From the NCBI GenBank assembly GCA_038049695.1, contig CP142460.1, positions 34,692,001 to 34,756,000 of the forward strand: DNA of 64,000 bases, written 5' to 3'. Origin of the DNA: Cinnamomum chago (lineage: Eukaryota > Streptophyta > Magnoliopsida > Laurales > Lauraceae). Positions 46,901 to 54,130 of the stretch are shown here, one piece after another; position 1 is the stretch's first letter; each line of letters opens with the position of its first letter. The position numbers and the translations under genes are program-made. The notes under the pieces were generated by a model. It made no database searches, had not been told where the DNA came from, and worked only from the letters and a program-made list of their open reading frames with translations.

Positions 46901-49900
46901 AGCTGATGCAAAATTTTATGATTTTCATGGCAAGAGTCGGTGGCACTGAGAGCAACTCTTCAGTTGCTTTTGCCATTGTGAATTGGGTTCTTGAGAGACA
47001 TGGAATACAACATGCAAGAGAAATTTATAACCGGTATGCTGCAATATCATTATTTTTTAGATTTATATCACTAATAAGTAATAATCTATGCTTGATGCGT
47101 AGTTTTCGTTTGAAAATGACTGAGTCGAGTAACCCGAGTATCATTTCAAACCAGTTTCTATAGAAAGGGACTTTAACACATTATTCTCTCCTTATTTTCT
47201 TGTTGACGAGGCCTTGCAGATCTTTTACACTGATTTTAGAAGATCAGAACCACGTTTTTTGTGCTGTTCATCTGATTGAATGAAAAAAAAAAACGACAAA
47301 ACTTATTGATACTTAAATTCATTCAGACTAACTAAAAACTTGATGATGATCATCATCATCATTGAGGCCTTGTACCAATTATGTTGGGGTCAGCTACATG
47401 AATCCTAATTTTACATTTTGGTCTATCCTGAGCCAAATACTCAGATAGGTTCCACTTATTTAAATTTATCCTCACTACTTATATTCATGTCCTCTTTAGC
47501 CTATTCCCTTTTCTTGGTGGGCCATCTACCAGTATAGAAAAACTTTTCGTCAACGATGCTGTTCTTCTTGTCTTGCATTGGACATGTCCAAACTATCTCA
47601 AACGATTCAATTGTAATTTGTCTCCGATTAATGTTACCCCAAAATGCTACCGAATGCGCTCATTTATGATTCTGTCTTTCCTAGTTTTACCACACATCCA
47701 TCTCAAACCTACATCCATCTCAAACCTTCTCATATGTGTTACATTCATTTTGTGCATGTGTTGCTTCCTAATTTGCCAACATTCTGCTTCATAGGTTATA
47801 GCTTATCTAATTGCAATCTGATAAAACTTTTCCCTTCAATATTTCTGTGACATAAGTTTTTTTAAATTTTATTTAAAGAGTTGTATAAGGATTAGGTTAT
47901 CAATTTTATTAGGATTTTTATTTTATTTCCCAAGTTAGATTATTAGGTTTCTTAGCCACCAAGTTTTCTCTTATTTTTATCTCATTGTACAGAATGGAAT
48001 TTGAGAGAGCTGATTAATAGAATTTGGGCTTTATCCCTAAGGTGTGTCCTCATTATTGTCTTTGCGTAGACGTGTTGAAGTGTTTGCGGACACGTGCTTC
48101 AGCACTGTAGTGTGCTTCGGCACTCTCCCGCAAGCTCTAACCCTAGGGCCTACATCACTCACTTGTGTCTCCACAAGTATTTCTCACACTAGTTACCCCA
48201 CTCTTACATTTCTTTGTTGATGCTAGTACAACCTCTTGGGACAGTCCTTTTATCTAAGATCCACAAAATCAAGTCTCTTGGTACCTTGTCATAGGCTCTT
48301 TCTAAATCGATGAAGACCATAAGAAGATTTTTTTTTTTTTTCTTCTTTCGGTATTTTTTCCATTAATTTTCAAGGTAAGAAGGTAGCTGCAGTCATTGTA
48401 CTAACTAGAACATGATGATGTCTTAAAATTAATAAAAAAACATTTATTTTCAAGGTGAGAAGGTGATGTAGGCCTTCGGGTTAGGGCTTGCGTGGAGTGC
48501 TGAAGCACCGTGTCCACAGACATCTGAATACGTCTCCGTAGAGACCTCAACACGAGGACGCACCTCTTCTAGGATAAAAACCCATGTATCTATTCCAATT
48601 ATCTGAAGTTTGAGATTTTCATCTCTACAATGTACTATAAGTCTATAAACAAGAAAAGTAAACTTAGGGCCTAAGCAAACTTAATCCAATAATGAAAACT
48701 ACCCTAATTACAATTAGAAATATGCTAACTAATAATTAGGAAAAATAAAAGGAAACAAAATAAAAATATCTCCAACTGGGCGGGACCACTTATGGCATGT
48801 ATGGCCTGTTTTATATAATTCCCCCCAGGTTGAAAGAAGAGTTTTACCTCAAACTTGAGTCGTCTTCATGTTGCCTCTGTATACATGTACATGAAGCACT
48901 TTTGTGGCATAGGCCCTTGATCTCTTCTTTGGTGATTCTGGTTTCTTCGGATGGAGTGTAACTTACTTTTCACCGCGCATGAATGTGTACGTGTTGTTGC
49001 ACATCCCATGAGTGCCATTCTTGTCATACATCCATGGGCAGCCTAATAAGATATCACCATTATATATTGGGAGCACATTGTGCCAAACTGTATCTTCATA
49101 ATCTTCACCAATGGTAAATTTGATTTGGCATATATGTCGCACCAGTACTTCATCACCTGTCATTAGCCACTTGAGACGATTATTATGTTGTGGTTGGTTT
49201 GTTGTTTGTGTGTTTGTAGTTGTGGTTGTTTGGGGCGCCGGGGTGTGGGGGGGTTTCTTTCTGGTTTTCTCATGTGCTCATTCCTATTTCTATCGAGGTT
49301 GCGAATTTATGTCATCTAACATAATGAGGAAAGAGAGTCCTTTTATTATTATTATTATTATTATTATTTATATTATTAGTTTTTTCTTTTGGTCAAAGAG
49401 TCCTTTTTTTTATTAACTCCAAGCTTCAATTTTAGCATGTGCTTCCATGTTTAGCAAAGAAGAAATGAGATGAAGCTAAAGTAAAGTTGCCAAGATGTGA
49501 ATGCTACGATGGATAAGCTGATTTGTTGGATAGGTCAGAATTAGGATGAGGGCATAAAGTAAACATATGGGCAAACTTGCACCATCATCAACAAAACCTT
49601 GTCCCATCAATCTGGGGTTGGTACAAGTATCTTCAATAAATTGAACATCAAGGATTATCACTAAGATTGTTTGGCCATGTGCACAAGCCTGAATTAGTCC
49701 CTGTGTGCTGTGTTTACTAGAAGAATGGGGAGTTCTGGAAAGACCTTGGGTGAAGCAGCAAGGATGGAACTGGGAAGAGTGGATTTATTAAGAGCATGGC
49801 CTCGACTAGGTTTGAGTGTAAAGGCAAAACTCACGAAAGTGATTGAACTAATTGGGTTTATGACATGAACATGGTGACGAGCTTGTTTGCTGTCCTTTGC

Positions 49901-52142
49901 ACACATCTACTGATAGACTGAGAGTTAGTTCCCTTCTGTTTTACCACAAAGAAGAAGAAGTCTCATTTACCAAGCATATAGTTTCCAAATTTTGTTACTT
50001 TCTTATCATAAGCTTTTTCCATGCCTATCACAAATAGTATTATGTGGTTTTTTTAGTGGAATTTCCAAGTTGTCTCCCTTTAAATGATTCTGAGGAAAAA
50101 TTATCATTCGCCGGCCTGCCTGTGACCCTCTATTGTGGATTTCAAAGTAATCGTGTGCACTTTTTACTGCCTCTGATTAGATTCATCTGGCCTTTGTTCT
50201 CTGGATATAATTTTATATTTCTGTCTAGCTCTTGTAATCCAAAGTCTCCTGGTTTTTTTTTTTTTTTTTTTCTGATAACCACTCCTGGTTTTGATACCAT
50301 TCTGTTGTTTTCTACAAACATCCCAAGGCACCAACAATATCATTTGCCTTCTGTGAGGACTCTTTAATACATTCCTTTCACCACCTCTTTAATATACTTG
50401 CTTGTGGTTAAGTGGTGTTGGCACCTTGATATCATACACATGCCCAGGGATTGATCCATGGAGATCCCTCACAACCTTGACTGTTTTGAATTTTGATGCC
50501 ATTTTACCTTATTTCCTATGTTATGCGAGTTCGCTCTTTTTTCAGCCCATTTGGCAGACTTGTCCAGCTCTTCTAAATGGTAGGTTACCTCTACAATTTT
50601 TCCAATGACTTCATTCCATACCATTTGTTTAAAAAGGATCATCATTTCAAGCTTGGAGTCGGTGAATGGACAATTAACAATATTGAGATACCATCTCCAT
50701 CTCTTTCTTGATTTCTGGTGAAGGTTCAATATGACTCCATTTTACAATACCAATAATAAGGTGAACTGTTGAAAGTATTGCAGGTTCCAACATTGCCATG
50801 GTCTTTCTCAGTTTCATTGCCATGGTCTTTCTCAGTTTCATTTGAAGTATCAGTATCAAAACATTCCAAGGATCTTTCTCAGTTTCACAGCTGCTGTCCT
50901 AGTAAAATGATTGGGAAAAGCAGAAACCTTGCAGTATTCTGGCCATAAAAATACCATCAAAGCCTTGTCCCAACTTTGGGAACAAGGCTTTGATGATTAA
51001 TATAGAGGCATGATCCAGTGCGTGCCTCACTGTGGGGCCCCACCTGGGCTGATCTGAAGATCTAGGTGGGTCCTTCCTTCTTGCCAAGTTTGGGGTCCAC
51101 CTGACCTAACCCCTTCATCAAAGGCCCACAGCGTCTTTAGGAAGAAAAACGTGCAGTTGATCATGGGGCCCAGTCCATTCTGATGGGTGCAAACCCATGG
51201 ATCCAGTGTATTTAAGAGGCGTCCCTATTTTTGGTCCATTCAGATGGACCGATTAGTGCGCCCCCCTGTCAGGTGTGCTCCTGATCATCCATCTATATAT
51301 GTGAGACTTATCGGGTGCTGAAAGGATGATCCTGTGCGAACTCTTGCTATAACGAGGTCAGCAGATTCCACCTTTTGATATCAAAGGAAGGGCATAACTT
51401 GGATGCCTGTAAAAAATTACGTCCATTGTTCCTAACCCTCAGAGAGCCTGCAAAAGAATGGCTATTTTATAAATTTTGGTGCAATTTTTGGTTGTTTGAG
51501 GCTTTGAGTGGATCATTTACATTAATCCAAATAGTGTGCGATATTTCTTGGCCCTAGCGCATCTTATAGCTTACAGTGTATGACAGTTGCTGCTTCATTT
51601 GGCGTGGAATGCTTATATAAATGTTTCACGGGGCAAAAACTAATTAGGTGGATCTCCTTATTATTAATATATACAAGAGCATGTACACTGCAATATAATG
51701 GCATGTTGTGCTCCCCCAAAAATAAAGCTTTCTTACATTCTAGTGTGCTTTTGCTTTGAGTGCAGGATTTTGGCTTTGCCTCATCCTAGCCTTGCAACTT
51801 ACAGACAGTGCATAGAGCTGGAATCAAATCTTGCAATGGCGGGTGATGACAAATGCATTGCAAATGCACGCAAACTGTATGATTCCGCTCTCAGCATTTA
51901 CAAGGATAATGTAGGATTATGGCAAGAATATCTATCTTTGGAGATGAAGGTGAAGTTCTTGGACTACATTTCAAATCTCAATAGATGTTGATTTAAACTA
52001 TAGTAATCTCTGTTCAAGTTAAAAAATTGCTAATGATCTATATCATTGAATTTCACAGGTTGGGACATCTGATACAGCTAATGCAGTCTATTGGCGTTCG
52101 CGGAAGACCATCAGAGATGGGATTCAAATGATAGAGCCTTGA
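20455..52142 (+). CDS. UTP6: UTP6: U3 small nucleolar RNA-associated protein 6 (six exons)
   Basis: UTP6 is a nucleolar component of the U3 snoRNP / SSU processome (UTP-B type subcomplex) needed for early 18S pre-rRNA cleavage. Joining 20455-20841, 22484-23194, 25135-25593, 46861-47033, 51766-51949 and 52059-52142 gives about 665 residues, close to plant UTP6 length (about 650). Residues about 5-90 form the conserved UTP6 N-terminal domain (YRLERMTDELDELE..GLFSRREI). HAT repeats follow, with landmark residues in DLWFRYLEFC, GLWIYAAAWEFD, DLWVEYLRMEL, YWDWHARLKIL, AKLWVLRASIEM, SLWFMAIKYF and GLWQEYLSLEMK. All five introns have GT-AG ends; introns 1, 2, 3 and 5 are phase 0 and intron 4 is phase 2. 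Intron sizes are about 1642, 1940, 21267, 4732 and 109 bp. No stop or frameshift interrupts the joined frame, so the gene looks functional despite heavy transposon load. Confidence 0.92.
20842..22483 (+). other. UTP6 intron 1
   Basis: A 1642-bp intron. The part from about 21840 to 22260 is full of GGAAAATG/CATTTTCC in both orientations, including the palindrome ATTTTCCATGGAAAAT near 22242. This suggests a decayed TIR element; its borders could not be fixed. Confidence 0.6.
22484..23194 (+). CDS. UTP6: UTP6 exon 2 (residues 130-366)
   Basis: The acceptor is TTTTCTTCCAG^GTAATGG and the donor AAG^GTAAGC. It encodes VMVQALRFHPKVPGLWIY.. through LNEAVK, with several HAT motifs. Between about residues 195 and 250 lies an acidic, repeated linker (NGDDGEWKKEN.. 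/ NGDDGEREKEN..) made by a local 18-20-codon duplication. Confidence 0.92.
23583..24557 (+). mobile_element. TRIM-like miniature LTR element in UTP6 intron 2
   Basis: Two direct repeats, 23583-23991 (409 bp) and 24116-24557 (442 bp), begin TGATGGAGGACA / TGATGCAGGACA and end CTCCACATCA. They enclose only 124 bp. Directly after the first copy comes TTTGGTATTAGAGTC, resembling a tRNA-iMet PBS. Flanks ACAAT (23578-23582) and ACAAC (24558-24562) could be a mutated 5-bp TSD. No clear PPT is visible. The copies differ by an internal T-run and scattered substitutions, so the insertion is not very recent. Confidence 0.65.
24558..24903 (-). mobile_element. Truncated long-LTR fragment (same superfamily as LTRs A-E)
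   Basis: It ends GGGGTCGGGGTCTTACA at 24903, the minus-strand start of this LTR superfamily. The preceding 300 bp align loosely with 39000-39306 (CTCTAAGGCAT.., TCTCAAAACT..). The other LTR end is absent; the fragment may start near the TRIM edge. Confidence 0.55.
25135..25593 (+). CDS. UTP6: UTP6 exon 3 (residues 367-519)
   Basis: The acceptor is GTGTTTAG^GTTTATGATG and the donor TTTATG^GTATGC. It encodes VYDESLNALPSTKMF.. to ..AESLWFM. The last 145 bp plus 120 bp of intron are duplicated at 26711-26975. Confidence 0.92.
25449..25713 (+). repeat. 265-bp duplicated unit, copy 1 (exon 3 end + intron 3 start)
   Basis: It runs from GGTCTTAAGGGC to CCATAGAGTAAT. Copy 2 at 26711-26975 has the same length and about five substitutions. 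Copy 1 contains the working exon 3 donor at 25594. Confidence 0.9.
25714..26710. mobile_element. ~1-kb palindrome-rich insert between the 265-bp duplicates
   Basis: The edges are packed with CGGCCGATAT/ATATCGGCCG and CGGTATCGGCCG motifs (25714-25810 and 26510-26705). The ends are weakly inverted: left AATCTCGGTCTCGG, right CCGAGATTTTAAACCAT. The centre is AT-rich and non-coding. The right end resembles that of the 9-bp-TSD element at 42451-42799 (ATTTTGAACCAT), suggesting a MULE-like non-autonomous family. No ordinary TSD is seen; the 265-bp repeats stand in its place. Confidence 0.6.
26711..26975 (+). pseudogene. UTP6: Duplicated partial UTP6 exon 3 with its donor site
   Basis: Copy 2 of the 265-bp unit. 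The exon part, 26711-26855, keeps the reading frame (VLRASIEMKCATSKS.. to ESLWFM) and the donor GTATGC at 26856. It lacks the natural acceptor and the first 314 bp of exon 3. It is probably spliced out with intron 3, but its intact donor could compete. Confidence 0.8.
27022..27318. mobile_element. Tourist-like MITE copy 1
   Basis: TIRs GGGCTCGTTTGACAATTTAC and, at the right end, AAATTGACAAACTGGCCC. The flanks are CTA and TTA, probably a mutated TTA duplication. It is closely related to 30457-30747. Confidence 0.7.
27691..28042. mobile_element. MITE with palindromic subterminal repeats
   Basis: Inverted ends GTGCATCCTTCCCTCACC and GGTGAGGGATAGATGCAC extend inward through GGGGCCC-type sequence. 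The subterminal part also folds locally (CCCTCACCATATGGCGAGGG). Flanks are (TA)n, so a TA duplication is possible but not provable. Confidence 0.6.
28190..28422. mobile_element. Short foldback MITE in (TA)n
   Basis: TIRs of about 46 bp: GAGAGGGGCTCTCCTAAGCT.. and ..AGCTTAGGAGAGCTCTGCTC. Both include CCTAAGCTGCAGCTT. The 233-bp element sits between TATATA runs, consistent with a TA target. No coding sequence is present. Confidence 0.7.
28745..29455. repeat. GGGTCGGGTCAA-flanked repeat
   Basis: Left edge AAAACGGGTCGGGTCAAC and right edge GGGTTGGGTCAAGTATTAAC, with inward inverted GGGTCAA/TTGACCC motifs. It is likely a non-autonomous TIR element expanded by the AG run. The target duplication is not determined. 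Confidence 0.4.
28899..28962. repeat. (AG)32 microsatellite
   Basis: An uninterrupted AG dinucleotide run inside the GGGTCGGGTC-type repeat. It creates spurious RERERE and SLSLSL reading frames on both strands. Confidence 0.95.
29490..29930. mobile_element. MULE-like repeat, copy A (decayed)
   Basis: The GAATCCTA..GATTCGTATC motif block and the following AAAAGGTTAT-T-TAGT..CATGCA segment match copies at 30950-31690 and 36659-37466. Both termini are degraded; the right side runs into a LINE tail. Confidence 0.5.
29932..30199 (-). mobile_element. RTE-type LINE 3' end fragment
   Basis: CATCATCATCATTGTCG.. followed by GCCTTGTCCCAACTATGG is the reverse complement of the common plant RTE LINE 3' terminus. 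The rest (..GGGCCATCAACTTTCATAGA..) aligns with 47337-47560. Confidence 0.65.
30457..30747. mobile_element. Tourist-like MITE copy 2 with empty-site control
   Basis: TIRs GGGCCCGTTTGGCAATTTAC and its exact inverse at 30747. The flanks are TTA (30454-30456) and TTG (30748-30750). The other LTR of the host element has the unoccupied site AATTAGGGATGCTC near 40490, which confirms insertion with a TTA duplication, one copy since mutated. Confidence 0.8.
30950..31690. mobile_element. MULE-like repeat, copy B (right end lost)
   Basis: It opens GTTATCAGAATCCTAC like copy C (36660) and follows it to the A-rich AGAAAAAGAAAA near 31690, then departs. It lies inside the 5' LTR of the interrupted retrotransposon, where the sister LTR has GTGGAGTGCTTCC. 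Confidence 0.6.
33121..36026 (-). mobile_element. Solo LTR D nested in LTR C, TSD CCAAC
   Basis: 2906 bp, starting TGTCACGTCCCCCCGAACC and ending GGTCGTGGACCTTACA. CCAAC is duplicated at 33116-33120 and 36027-36031. Beyond 36031 the LTR C sequence resumes (CTCAGTGGTGCTGACTC, matching the equivalent part of LTR B). It contains ATCGATCGG palindromes at 34905-34960 and, on the minus strand at about 33534-33620, the reading frame ending EWRADDVE-stop. Confidence 0.88.
34903..34965. repeat. ATCGAT-core palindrome cluster in LTR D
   Basis: Three GATCGATCGG-like motifs (GCGATCGATCGGAC, CCGATCGATCGGTC, CTGATCGATTGGC) lie within 60 bp, about 1.1 kb from the LTR start at 36026. Confidence 0.75.
36659..37466. 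mobile_element. MULE-like element, copy C (complete), imperfect 9-bp TSD
   Basis: The ends TAGTTATCAGAATCC and (right end inverted) ATAGTTTTCAAAATCGG are TIR-like. Flanks ATTACAATC (36650-36658) and ATTGCAATG (37467-37475) agree at 7 of 9 positions. Internally it has clustered AATCCTACGATTCGTATC motifs at both edges and a non-coding AT-rich middle. It is inserted in LTR C. Confidence 0.6.
37966..38065. repeat. GTCGAC-core palindrome cluster in LTR C
   Basis: CCCGGTCGACCAAGG, CTAGTCGACCTGG and TTGGTCGACCGAG lie within 100 bp, about 1.25-1.34 kb from the LTR start (39306). The same core occurs in the unrelated Copia-type LTR at 350-465. Confidence 0.75.
40042..40880 (+). repeat. 3' LTR of the interrupted short retrotransposon
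   Basis: It follows the PPT GTGGGGGAGT and aligns from 40241 with 30200 on. It is truncated or interrupted at 40880 by the Pack-MULE-like element. Confidence 0.65.
40881..41710. mobile_element. Pack-MULE-like element with long TIRs
   Basis: Both ends read GGGAAAATTTCAAAATAGGG inward, and the inverted similarity extends about 170 bp on each side (through CTACCCAAAATGCCCTA). The flanks are T-runs (40872-40880 and 41711-41718), compatible with an 8-9-bp TSD but not proof. The centre (about 41040-41500) is markedly more GC-rich than its surroundings and carries a host gene fragment (next entry). Long TIRs, a duplication of about 9 bp and captured exon sequence are typical of Pack-MULEs. Confidence 0.7.
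41060..41470 (-). pseudogene. Captured C-terminal fragment of a clathrin-assembly (ANTH/AP180-type) gene
   Basis: On the minus strand two overlapping frames read SAPGKMPVLTLP.. GRDPFEASLSIPPPAYVQM, then VERKQR and a stop. After a shift the sequence continues VMWEQYRRDGVQGQVGLERL. The DPFxASLxxxPPxYVQMxxxExKQR and MWxQYxRDGxQGQ signatures are those of the C-terminal tail of plant putative clathrin assembly proteins. The ANTH domain itself is absent. Stop and frameshift show it cannot make the parental protein. It is carried inside the long-TIR element in antisense to UTP6. Confidence 0.65.
42451..42799. mobile_element. Short MULE-like MITE with 9-bp TSD
   Basis: GGGTAGATG is duplicated at 42442-42450 and 42800-42808. 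Inverted ends AGGATCAAAATAGCGG and (right end) TGGTTCAAAATAGTGG match at 13 of 16 positions. Subterminal GTAGCGG/CCGCTAC motifs recur several times. 349 bp, non-coding. Confidence 0.75.
42809..43560 (-). mobile_element. Minus-strand LTR element: 5' leader, PBS and LTR end
   Basis: GCTTTAATACCAAC (43186-43198) is the inverse of a PBS-like TTGGTATTAAAGC. It abuts an LTR end TGATCCAGACCGCAGG at 43199. The LTR (43199 to about 43500) aligns with 48464-48826, including GGGTTAGGGCTTGCGTGG-like and CTTAGGGCCTAAG blocks. Left of the PBS is leader sequence, interrupted by the MITE at 42451. No gag or pol is recognised. Confidence 0.55.
44364..45811. mobile_element. 1.45-kb PIF/Harbinger-like element, TSD TTA
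   Basis: TIRs GGGCCTGTTTGGCATTGTAC and, inverted at the right end, GGGCCTGTTTGGCATCGTAC. Exact TTA lies on both sides (44361-44363, 45812-45814). Subterminal AACTTGTTTGG repeats occur at 44432-44500. The interior has a strong pyrimidine-rich tract (45115-45370) and no transposase frame, so it is non-autonomous. Confidence 0.8.
45812..46860. other. End of UTP6 intron 3: simple-sequence and unassigned DNA
   Basis: It holds a purine-rich tract at 46155-46330, an (AT)n run at 46473-46495 and a GC-rich patch at 46503-46585 (GGGCCGGACTAATCCC.., CCCGGGGGGGAGCC). The last may be a SINE or LTR remnant but has no boundary evidence. No exon other than the one at 46861 is seen. Confidence 0.5.
46861..47033 (+). 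CDS. UTP6: UTP6 exon 4 (residues 520-577, phase 2 end)
   Basis: The acceptor is ACTTGTGCAG^GCC and the donor AACCG^GTATGC. It encodes AIKYFSNNKEYFEKL.. to ..REIYN plus two bases of the next codon. It continues the HAT motif begun by LWFM at the end of exon 3, 21 kb upstream. Confidence 0.9.
47350..47860 (-). mobile_element. RTE-type LINE 3' fragment in UTP6 intron 4
   Basis: CATCATCATCATTGAGGCC then TTGTACCAATTATGTTGGGG is the inverted LINE 3' terminus with its (GAT)n tail. The sequence to 47560 matches 29932-30199, and the following part continues the 3' coding end in decayed form. Confidence 0.65.
47870..48165 (+). mobile_element. LTR fragment (+ copy of the 48464 family)
   Basis: The end CCCTAGGGCCTACATCA and the CGTAGACGTGTTGAAG.. 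GACACGTGCTTCAGCAC block are the reverse complement of 48464-48570. The left side fades out near 47870. Confidence 0.55.
48464..49163 (-). mobile_element. Pol-less Gypsy-type remnant: LTR, PPT and protease fragment
   Basis: The LTR end TGATGTAGGCCTTCGGG is at 48464. The LTR runs to about 48826, where CCCCCCAGGTTG gives, on the minus strand, a PPT-like CCTGGGGGG. Beyond it lies a retropepsin fragment (next entry). RT, RNase H and integrase, which should lie between protease and PPT, are missing, so the element has a large internal deletion. Confidence 0.6.
48963..49163 (-). pseudogene. Ty3/Gypsy aspartic protease fragment
   Basis: 66 codons including CQIKFTIGEDYEDTVWHNVLPI, DILLGCPWMYDKNGTHG and NTYTF. 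This matches the C-terminal half of plant Gypsy retropepsins, where the usual form is ILLGRPWxYD. The DTG/DSG active-site half is not present. It is a relic; the frame is open only over this piece. Confidence 0.7.
49343..49372. repeat. (TTA)n microsatellite
   Basis: About ten ATT/TTA repeats in UTP6 intron 4. Confidence 0.9.
49540..49900 (+). mobile_element. Decayed LINE 3' coding fragment (tentative)
   Basis: Around 49655-49760 a frame reads LRLFGHVHKPELVPV.., then stops. This is like the RTE C-terminal segment LRWFGHVxRxP. Many stops follow and no tail is present. It may be another decayed repeat. Confidence 0.35.
50955..50995. repeat. Perfect inverted repeat made of two LINE 3' ends
   Basis: CATCAAAGCCTTGT (50955-50968) and its exact complement (50982-50995), with CCCAA/TTGGG extending the stem inward. 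Each arm equals a plant RTE LINE 3' terminus in opposite orientation. Confidence 0.75.
51766..51949 (+). CDS. UTP6: UTP6 exon 5 (residues 577-638)
   Basis: The acceptor is TTTGAGTGCAG^GATTTTGG and the donor ATGAAG^GTGAAG. The first base completes an Arg codon, giving NRILALPHPSLATY.. through the HAT motif GLWQEYLSLEMK. Confidence 0.9.
52059..52142 (+). CDS. UTP6: UTP6 exon 6 and stop (residues 639-665)
   Basis: The acceptor is GAATTTCACAG^GTTGGG. It encodes VGTSDTANAVYWRSRKTIRD.. ending MIEP-TGA, which matches the usual plant UTP6 C-terminus. Confidence 0.9.
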   Translation, partial: VGTSDTANAVYWRSRKTIRDGIQMIEP

Positions 52143-54130
52143 AAATTTTGGGGAATATCACTTATTCCATTTCAATTTTGAAAAAAATACCGTGTGTCTA
52201 TTTAAGGGAAACTAATTTAATGAAATGAAATTTCTAGCTGAGTTTATTTTAATTCTTTTCGATAAACATTGTTTAGGATTACAACATTGTCTTACACTTA
52301 CATTGATTTTTCTAGAAGCTCAAAATGCGAAGGAAACTCATGTGTCTATGACAAAGCAACTACCTATTGAAATACAAATTGTTGCAGTGTTTGTGGCGCC
52401 CAATAGTTCATTAATCATAAGAAAATCTGTGCAGTTGGATTTGCTAGCTGAGCTATCCGATCAAATATTTTAGGAAATGGACAATCAAAGTGGGAATTTT
52501 GCTTACAATGGGACAACTAATATCCAATGTACTTGTTCTTTTTAAGATCACTAGATCCTGAAACCCTTGTGTTTGGCAGACAAGTGAGCCTAACAAATTT
52601 TTCTATTGAGAGAGGTTGGGGTAGATTTGTAATTTTGGGTAAATGGGTAGTTTTTACTTATAAGAGTAGGTTTTCTAAACTAGGATTGGGTTAAATCTTT
52701 ATTTTACGCTAATGTGATTAAGATTCCTTTTAAAGTATAAATAGGTATTCTATTATCGTTATAATTTGGTTTCGTAGTTTGGGTAGCAATAGTTAATTGT
52801 ACTCCTTTAGTCCATTAGCTATTTTCATTAAGTATAACTTAGTATCAGAGCTAGATTTAAGTAACGTCTAGAGTTAAGAGAGGTTTTTTGTTTCTGTTTT
52901 CCTCTTTTCTTTTCTTTTTTTTTTTTTTTTGGTCTTTCAAATGTGTTCGACTAAAGAGCTATGATGTAAAGATACTTCAAAATGGGTGACTATCGTGTCG
53001 TATCTTATTTGATACTTCACTCTCTAAATGGAAAATCCGTGTCTCTGCTATGTCCATAACGTGTTCCTGCTGTATATGGGCATTAGAGCAAACGGCTCTA
53101 AAAGATAGGTTTAGATAGGTTTAGCAAGGTTCTTCGTCAAAGTTTGTAAGTCCCAGCCCCTGTTCGTGCAGCAAAGGCCTTTAAAAGGTTCCAATGAGAT
53201 CACCTTCTTCCCTTGGATTTTCTCCATCAATCCAGTCGCTGCACGGTAGCCTGAATCGGCCATTAGGTGAGACTCTGACCATCAGAGTGAATTCGTCCCA
53301 GTTCTCTTCCTCTTTCTGTACACAAAAGGGTGGAACTTTTCTGCTGCAATGACTGATTATTGGGCTTGGACTACACGAGGTGAAGCTCAGGTTAAATAAT
53401 TGAGGGTTTATGTGGATGTTCAATTATATATTTATAGAAGCTACACTAAGGAGCTCATCTTATGGATTTGTCAACTGCTCATCCTCAAAGGCCCGTTTGT
53501 TTGCGATGGAATTTAAAATTATGAAATTTAAAAAGCATTTCTAAAATTTGTTAAAATTTAATAAATAGATGGAGGTTCAATAGATGACAATCAACTAATC
53601 AACCTTTTATTAAAATGTCATCCTAGTTTATCATTTTCCACCCCTTTAATTAATTTCGTTTACAAAGGTTGATTATACGATTTTTTATTTAATGGATCAT
53701 ACCTCTATATCTTGAATTTTATACATTTATAGGAATATTTACTATGCCACAATCTTCTATACCACCATTACGTTTGCTCTCAACATATTAAAACACAAGA
53801 TTTTGTGATTGTCCAATGAGAAAAAGATAATCACTACCTGAACAATGGGATTTTTTCAAATCTTGTTAATAGTTTTCCAGCTAGCATGCCTCGATAAAAG
53901 AAATCGCGGACATGCTATAAGCATATTGAAGTGACTAGACAAGGGCGACCGAACAAGACGTTGATATGATGTATACAATTATACATAGGGAGCATCTAAA
54001 CACAGATGGAATTCTACTGGATGCAGATGCGTGGATTTTCATGTTTGCCAGTTGTTGAAATTTTTTTATTTGATTTTAAGGTATCATTCATGAATCATGA
54101 GTCTTGTCATGTTATCAATCAATTCATGAA
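52143..54130. other. UTP6 downstream flank, no gene recognised
   Basis: The first 100-200 bp should hold the 3' UTR; no single poly(A) signal stands out. Around 52600-52870 there is an LTR-like piece: a TATA-like AAGTATAAATAGG near 52735, then AGTATCAGAGCTAG (about 52850) resembling a PBS. A TIR-like GGCCCGTTTGTTTGCGATGG at 53492 begins an AT-rich stretch without a matching end. The open frame at 52225-52473 has no recognisable domain. Confidence 0.4.
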
